Positions 1 through 5,723 of a stretch of 5,723 bases of DNA are shown here, piece after piece. Both the position numbers and the translations under genes were made by a program. The DNA is from Rhodospirillaceae bacterium (GTDB lineage Bacteria > Pseudomonadota > Alphaproteobacteria > UBA828): positions 1-5,723 of the forward strand of contig JAPPKP010000026.1 in the NCBI GenBank assembly GCA_028819955.1. Direction: 5' to 3'. Positions within the stretch are counted from its first letter, which is position 1; each line of letters begins with the position of its first letter. The notes under the pieces were generated by a model. It saw only the letters and a program-made list of their open reading frames with translations. It was not told where the DNA came from and ran no database searches.

Positions 1-331
1 CGTCGAGCCAGTACGCGAGCCGGGGCGGAACGCTCTGCGAGAGCAGCATCACCCTCACGTACCCGCCCGTCCTGAGCGCGAACGCCGCGGCGAGGAAGAT
101 CGAGACGGCGAAAAAGTACGCCGCGTACTCCCAGGCGAAGGAGAGGCTCAAGTTGAGCGCGGTGCGGCAGAAGATCTCGGCGATGATGAGCGCCGCGATC
201 CCCAGCACCAGCACAGCCGCAACGTAGCCGCAGAGCCGCGACAGCGCGTCGATGCCCGCGAGAGTCCGAGTTAGCGCCTTACCGAAACGATTGGTTTCGT
301 AACCGGTCGATGTGCGATCCCTGTCTCGCAT
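1..331 (-). CDS. dctQ: TRAP transporter small permease (DctQ family), 3' end outside the window
   Basis: This is the small membrane subunit of a tripartite ATP-independent periplasmic (TRAP) transporter. In this family it works with a large permease (DctM) and a periplasmic binding protein to drive solute uptake with an ion gradient. The visible part is 110 residues. It has a polar, basic N-terminus (residues 1-33), a first membrane helix at about 35-53 (GYVAAVLVLGIAALIIAEIF region), and then the family-typical stretch SFAWEY (64-69). A second helix follows at about 69-86, leading into LRTGGYVRV (86-94), which matches the DctQ pattern of Trp-Glu before helix 2 and a Gly-Gly-x-x-Arg-Val loop after it. 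The usual length is about 160-200 residues, so the last third is missing. The ATG at 331 has no good Shine-Dalgarno sequence; an in-frame GTG at 358 is the alternative but falls inside the repeat. It lies downstream of the binding-protein gene on the same strand, as expected for a TRAP operon. The substrate cannot be read from the sequence. Confidence 0.85.
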   Translation of the reverse strand, partial: MRDRDRTSTGYETNRFGKALTRTLAGIDALSRLCGYVAAVLVLGIAALIIAEIFCRTALNLSLSFAWEYAAYFFAVSIFLAAAFALRTGGYVRVMLLSQSVPPRLAYWLD

Positions 332-347
332 TCGGAGCGACCCGAGC

Positions 348-458
348 CCCCTCCTCACCCCGGCCCTCTCCTCCCCCGTGGGGAGGAGAGGGTGAACAGG
401 CGGTGCATTCTTCGTTCCCCCTCCGCCCTTTGGGGGGAGGAGGACAGGGGGAGGTGGG
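348..458. repeat. REP-like doublet: two inverted C-rich/G-rich palindromic units between dctP and dctQ
   Basis: The first unit contains a perfect 13-bp inverted repeat, 364-376 pairing with 380-392 (CCCTCTCCTCCCC and its complement) around a 3-base loop. The second contains an imperfect hairpin, 420-428 with 432-440, with one mismatch and a TTT loop. The flank of the first unit (CCTCACCCCGGCC, 353-365) resembles the complement of the flank of the second (GGACAGGGGGAGGTGGG, 442-458), so the two units lie head to head as in a REP doublet. Neither hairpin is followed by a T-run on either strand, so a classical intrinsic terminator is unlikely. Similar C-rich palindromes of the CCCTCACCCC...CCCTCTCC type are scattered between genes in many alphaproteobacteria; this is from general knowledge and was not searched. 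Here it lies within a transporter operon, where it may stabilise the upstream dctP message or reduce read-through into dctQ. Confidence 0.75.
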
Positions 459-600
459 ATTCGTTTGAGTCGCCTCGATCCGGTGCGGTCAGATCGTGCT
501 CGAGAATGGACAAGGCGCCGGTCTCCCCTGCCCGCTCCGGGCTATCCGGACCGGAACCCGGCGCCGGCGACGACCCGCCAGGCACCGGAGCCGCGCCCGC

Positions 601-1605
601 CTAGCGGCCGATCTCCTGGAGGAAGCCGTCGATGATCGCCTGGCCTTCGTCGCCCAGCTCGGCCAGCGCCTCGGCCAGCATCGGCTCGGTCGCGGCCTGC
701 ATGTCGGCCAGCATCGCCGCCGTCACCGCGCCCATCGCGACCCCGCGCTCGTTCAGGATATTGGACTTCGCCGCATCCTCCGCCTTGCTGACCTGCCAGA
801 ACACCGGTTCCAGCATCCGGGCCGCAGACTCGATGGCGTCTCGCTGGCCCTCTGTAAGCTCGGCCCAGGCATCGAGGTTCACGGAGACCATGTTGGACGA
901 CCAGACGTGGCTGGTCGGGTACATATTCGTGAGGAATTCCCAGAACTTCCCGTCCACGCCGGAGCTCGCCGAGGTCGTGACCGCGTCGATGGTTCCTGCC
1001 GCGAGCGAGGGCACCACCTCGCCCCACGGCAGCTGCACCGAGGTCATGCCGATGCGGTTGAACATCTCGGTCGTCGTGTCGTTGTAGGTGCGGATCTTGA
1101 TGCCGGCGAGGTCCGCAACCCCCTTCGCCTCCACCTTGGTGTAGACGTACTGGCGCGGCCACGGCACGACGTAGAGCACCTTCTGGTTGAATTCAGCCGC
1201 CACCTTCTCGATGGCCGGGCGGAAGTGCTCGTGGAAGACCGCGAGCTGATCGAGGTTCTCGATGATGTAGGGCTGCGTCTCCAGCCCCAGGATCTTCCGC
1301 TCCCCCACCTGTTGGTTGAGCAGCATCTCGCCGATGGGCACGAGCCCGTCGCCCACCGCGTTCAGCATCTCCGGCCCCTTGAAGCCGAGGGAGCCGCCAG
1401 GATGAATGTTGACGACGACCTCGCCGCCGGTGACCTGCCCCACAACCTTGGCGAAGGTCTTGGCGTTCTCGACATGGAAGTTGCCGTCGGGCCACGCGAG
1501 CGGCAGGTCCCATTCCGTCTCGGCGACGGATGTCGCGGTCAGCGAGATCGAGAGCAGCGCCGCGGCGGCAAAGGCGACGGCTGCGCGTTTCGCGGCATGC
1601 GCCAT
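601..1605 (-). CDS. dctP: TRAP transporter substrate-binding protein (DctP family)
   Basis: This periplasmic solute-binding protein captures an organic acid and delivers it to the DctQM permease. The 334-residue length is typical of DctP proteins. Residues 1-28 form a Sec signal peptide: basic AKR near the start, a hydrophobic Ala/Leu core, and SVA before E29 as a likely cleavage site. The mature chain shows the family layout: a first beta strand with LAWPDGN (36-42), HPGGSLGFKGPEML (68-81) and GIKIRTYND (168-176). R172 there is at the position of the conserved arginine that binds the ligand carboxylate in characterised TRAP receptors. PWGEVVPSLAAGTIDAV (193-209) follows. The ATG at 1605 is chosen over an in-frame ATG at 1680 because it gives a clean signal peptide and is preceded by AAAGGGG about 8-10 bases upstream. 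The substrate is not determined: C4-dicarboxylates are only one of many TRAP ligands. The dctQ gene lies 269 bases downstream, beyond the palindromic repeat. Confidence 0.93.
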   Translation of the reverse strand: MAHAAKRAAVAFAAAALLSISLTATSVAETEWDLPLAWPDGNFHVENAKTFAKVVGQVTGGEVVVNIHPGGSLGFKGPEMLNAVGDGLVPIGEMLLNQQVGERKILGLETQPYIIENLDQLAVFHEHFRPAIEKVAAEFNQKVLYVVPWPRQYVYTKVEAKGVADLAGIKIRTYNDTTTEMFNRIGMTSVQLPWGEVVPSLAAGTIDAVTTSASSGVDGKFWEFLTNMYPTSHVWSSNMVSVNLDAWAELTEGQRDAIESAARMLEPVFWQVSKAEDAAKSNILNERGVAMGAVTAAMLADMQAATEPMLAEALAELGDEGQAIIDGFLQEIGR

Positions 1606-1647
1606 GGTTCGATACCCCTTTGTCGAATTCGGTTCCCTGTCAGGCGG

Positions 1648-1653
1648 ATTGTA
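1648..1653 (-). promoter_or_regulatory. Possible -10 element upstream of dctP
   Basis: On the minus strand this reads TACAAT, five of six bases of the sigma-70 consensus, and it would start a transcript about 35 bases before the dctP ATG. No convincing -35 lies at 16-18 bases; the nearest candidate, TTGTAT, is 21 bases away, which is too far. No intrinsic terminator is visible in the 114 bases between mgtE and dctP, so read-through from mgtE is also possible. Confidence 0.3.
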
Positions 1654-1719
1654 GATCGTGGAGGACGCACCTGGATACAAACGGCGTCGAGGAATATTCG
1701 CCAGCCAAGGAGCGCGCCG

Positions 1720-3126
1720 TCACACCAGCAGCAGCGCGGCCAGGCCGAGGAAGGCGAGGAAGCCGATTACGTCCGTGATGGTGGTGAGCACCACGCCGGC
1801 CGCCGTCGCCGGGTCGATCCGCAGCCGCCAGAGCGCCACCGGAATCACCAAGCCGAACAGACCGGCGACAAGCATGTTGATGATCATCGCGGCGGCGATC
1901 ACGATTCCGAGCGCGATATTGTCGTACCAGGCCGCGGCCGCGACGCCGATGAGCACGGCGAAGACCACGCCGTTGAAGCCGCCGACCAGTGCCTCCTTCC
2001 ACAGCACCCTGAGAAAGTTGGCCGTCGTCAGGTCCTTGGTCGCGATGGCGCGCACCGCCACTGTCATGGTCTGGGTGCCGGCGTTGCCGCCCATGGAGGC
2101 GACGATCGGCATGAGCACCGCGAGCGCCACCATCTGATCGATGGTCCCGTCGAACTGGTAGATCACCAGCGAGGCGAGAATCGCCGTGCCGAGATTCACC
2201 AGCAGCCAGGTGAAGCGGCCGGTGGCCGTGCGCAACGCGGCGCGGTAGATGTCCGGCTCCTTCACGCCGCTGAGGCGCAGGATGTCCTCCTCCGCCTCCT
2301 CCTGGATGACGTCGACCACGTCGTCCACGGTGATCACGCCGATCAGCCGCCCGGTCGCGCCGATCACCGGTGCGGAGACGAGGTCGTACTGGTCGAAGAC
2401 GTGGCCCACCTCTTCCTGGTCGGTCTCGGCGGGGATCGCCCTGACATCCGTCGCCATGATAGTGCGCAGCCGCACCGGGCGCCGGGTTCGCAGCAGCCTG
2501 TGCAGCGGGATTCGCCCGATCGGCCGGTACTGGGGGTCGATCACGTAGATCTCGTAGAAGTCGTCCGGCATCTCGCCGCCGGTCTCGCGCATGTGGTCGA
2601 TGGTCTGGCCAACGGTCCAGAACGCCGGCAGCGCGACCAGCTCCCTCTGCATCAGGCGGCCGGCGCTGTCCTCGGGGTACGTCAGGCTTTCCGCGACGCT
2701 GGCCCGCTCCTCGCTCGAGATCGCATCGAGGATTTCCTTGCGCTGCGGGTCGTCGAGGTCCTCGAGCACGGCGACGGCATCGTCGCTCTCCATGTCCGCA
2801 ATGGCCTCGGCGGCGCGCTCCGCCCCGATCTCGCCGATCAGCTCCTCGCGGATATCGTCCTCGACATGAGGGAGCACATCGCCGCTCAGCACATCGTGGG
2901 CGACGGCGACGAGGCGGCGGCGCTCGCCGGCGCTGAACCGCTCGACCAAGTCGGCGATGTCGGCTTCGTGCAGGGGCGCCACCAGCGCGCGGACACGATC
3001 GCCGTCAGACTCCGACAGCGCCGCGCGCACGGCACTGACAAGCTCGGTGGTGAGGCCGTAGAGCCCTTCCCGCCCGCCTCGGTCGGGCGCCCGGCCGGCC
3101 TCCGGCGGCGGGTCGGAATGCGCCAC
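1720..3126 (-). CDS. mgtE: Magnesium transporter MgtE
   Basis: This inner-membrane Mg2+ channel/transporter is a homodimer in the characterised family. A cytoplasmic N domain and paired CBS domains sense Mg2+ and close the pore when Mg2+ is plentiful. The predicted 468 residues are close to the usual 450. The order is a helical MgtE N domain (about 25-150), CBS 1 (about 155-215), CBS 2 (about 220-278, with GVITVDDVVDVI), an acidic connecting helix (EEAEEDILRL, 277-286), then five membrane helices at roughly 305-325, 331-358, 377-400, 403-432 and 441-467. Signatures are PIVASMGGNAGTQT (340-353), nearly invariant in MgtE, and TTITDVIGFLAFLG (448-461). D452 there corresponds to the pore Mg2+-binding aspartate of the Thermus enzyme. 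The start is GTG at 3126, since no suitable in-frame ATG precedes the N domain. It lies 11 bases after the maeB stop and lacks a strong Shine-Dalgarno sequence, suggesting translational coupling. No M-box-like leader can exist in such a short gap. Confidence 0.95.
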   Translation of the reverse strand: MAHSDPPPEAGRAPDRGGREGLYGLTTELVSAVRAALSESDGDRVRALVAPLHEADIADLVERFSAGERRRLVAVAHDVLSGDVLPHVEDDIREELIGEIGAERAAEAIADMESDDAVAVLEDLDDPQRKEILDAISSEERASVAESLTYPEDSAGRLMQRELVALPAFWTVGQTIDHMRETGGEMPDDFYEIYVIDPQYRPIGRIPLHRLLRTRRPVRLRTIMATDVRAIPAETDQEEVGHVFDQYDLVSAPVIGATGRLIGVITVDDVVDVIQEEAEEDILRLSGVKEPDIYRAALRTATGRFTWLLVNLGTAILASLVIYQFDGTIDQMVALAVLMPIVASMGGNAGTQTMTVAVRAIATKDLTTANFLRVLWKEALVGGFNGVVFAVLIGVAAAAWYDNIALGIVIAAAMIINMLVAGLFGLVIPVALWRLRIDPATAAGVVLTTITDVIGFLAFLGLAALLLV

Positions 3127-3137
3127 CGGAGTCTCGC

Positions 3138-5444
<2,307 letters not shown>

Positions 5445-5460
5445 GCCGTGCCCTTTCCCT

Positions 5461-5487
5461 GTCCCTGCGGCGCCACGCCGGCGGGAC
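5461..5487 (-). promoter_or_regulatory. Hairpin in the maeB 5' leader
   Basis: On the minus strand the 27 bases fold as GUCCC / CGGCG / UGG loop / CGCCG / GGGAC, two 5-bp GC-rich stems separated by a 2x2 internal loop. It sits between the candidate -10 (5505-5513) and the purine-rich ribosome-binding region (about 5450-5460), ending one or two bases before the latter. It could influence ribosome access or mRNA stability. GC-rich leaders form such hairpins by chance fairly often, so a function is only inferred. Confidence 0.35.
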
Positions 5488-5504
5488 TTTGGTCGCAACG
5501 CCCG

Positions 5505-5513
5505 AGGATAGCA
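5505..5513 (-). promoter_or_regulatory. Possible extended -10 promoter element for maeB
   Basis: On the minus strand this reads TGCTATCCT, an extended -10 (TGnTATnnT) with four of six core bases. It would start transcription near 5498, giving a leader of about 55 bases before the maeB ATG. No recognisable -35 lies at normal spacing. A short inverted repeat, ATCGC-CTGA-GCGAT (5520-5533), lies immediately upstream, where a regulator could bind, but its arms are only 5 bp. Confidence 0.35.
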
Positions 5514-5614
5514 AACAGAATCGCCTGAGCGATGACGACTGCGCGTTATTTCGGGACCCCGCCGGTGTAAGATCGGCCGCTCACGGGGCGCGAAGCTGGC
5601 AAAGGGAGGCGGTC

Positions 5615-5723
5615 ATGGCGTTCGCGGAGGTCAACGGCGTCAAGCTCTGGTACCAGACGACGGGAGAAGGCGCGCCCGTGGTTCACATCCACGGCGCGGG
5701 CTTCGGCCACTTCAACTTCGCCA
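5615..5723 (+). CDS. Alpha/beta-hydrolase-like protein, N-terminal fragment (cut by the window end)
   Basis: Only the first 36 residues are present. The pattern is that of an alpha/beta-hydrolase N-terminus: a strand with VNGVKLWYQTTGEG (6-19), then APVVHIHGAG (20-29), where the hydrophobic strand ends in His26-Gly27. In this fold that HG motif forms the oxyanion-hole loop. The catalytic nucleophile elbow and His/Asp lie outside the window, so the reaction and substrate (ester, epoxide, lactone or C-C bond hydrolysis) cannot be assigned. The ATG at 5615 is supported by a strong Shine-Dalgarno sequence, AAAGGGAGG at 5601-5609, five bases upstream. The gene is divergent from maeB. Confidence 0.75.
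   Translation, partial: MAFAEVNGVKLWYQTTGEGAPVVHIHGAGFGHFNFA

Noticed and set aside
364..392. Intrinsic terminator at the perfect hairpin
   Set aside because: The stem is strong, but no T-run follows on either strand, so rho-independent termination is not supported.
355..585. 76-residue minus-strand frame between dctP and dctQ
   Set aside because: It is low-complexity Pro/Ser/Arg/Gly sequence largely translated from the palindromic repeat, with no family resemblance.
1606..1719. Terminator or small gene between mgtE and dctP
   Set aside because: Only a short GAATATTC palindrome and a long-loop 5-bp GC pairing are present. There is no stem with a T-run and no plausible coding frame.
5546..5573. 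Plus-strand promoter for the hydrolase gene (TTATTT, 16 bases, TAAGAT)
   Set aside because: Both hexamers match the sigma-70 consensus poorly (two and four of six), so it is not strong enough to annotate.

Overview
The window is high-GC DNA, roughly two-thirds G+C by eye. The gene families and the C/G-rich palindromic intergenic repeat suggest an alphaproteobacterium, possibly Rhodospirillales- or Rhizobiales-like. That placement is inference; there is no rRNA or other marker to confirm it.

Layout: four genes lie on the minus strand. In transcription order they are maeB (5444 to 3138; large malic enzyme with a C-terminal phosphotransacetylase-like domain), mgtE (3126 to 1720; CBS-gated Mg2+ transporter), a TRAP-type solute-binding protein dctP (1605 to 601), and the 5' part of a TRAP small permease dctQ (331 to beyond base 1). 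A fifth gene, on the plus strand from 5615 and cut by the window end, begins an alpha/beta-hydrolase-like protein. It is divergent from maeB across a 170-base gap. That gap holds an extended -10 candidate for maeB and a compact hairpin in the maeB leader.

maeB and mgtE are separated by only 11 bases, and mgtE begins at GTG with no strong ribosome-binding site, so they are probably co-transcribed and perhaps translationally coupled. Malic enzyme needs Mg2+ or Mn2+, which gives a possible but unproven functional link. The TRAP genes follow after 114 bases, with a possible promoter of their own. dctP and dctQ are unusually far apart for TRAP partners (269 bases). The gap contains a REP-like pair of inverted C-rich/G-rich hairpins that could set binding protein and permease to different levels. 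The large membrane subunit (dctM) would be expected beyond base 1.

No new multi-gene system is evident. This looks like core metabolism and transport. The points most worth a second look are the REP-like doublet inside the TRAP operon, the maeB-mgtE coupling, and the maeB leader hairpin.
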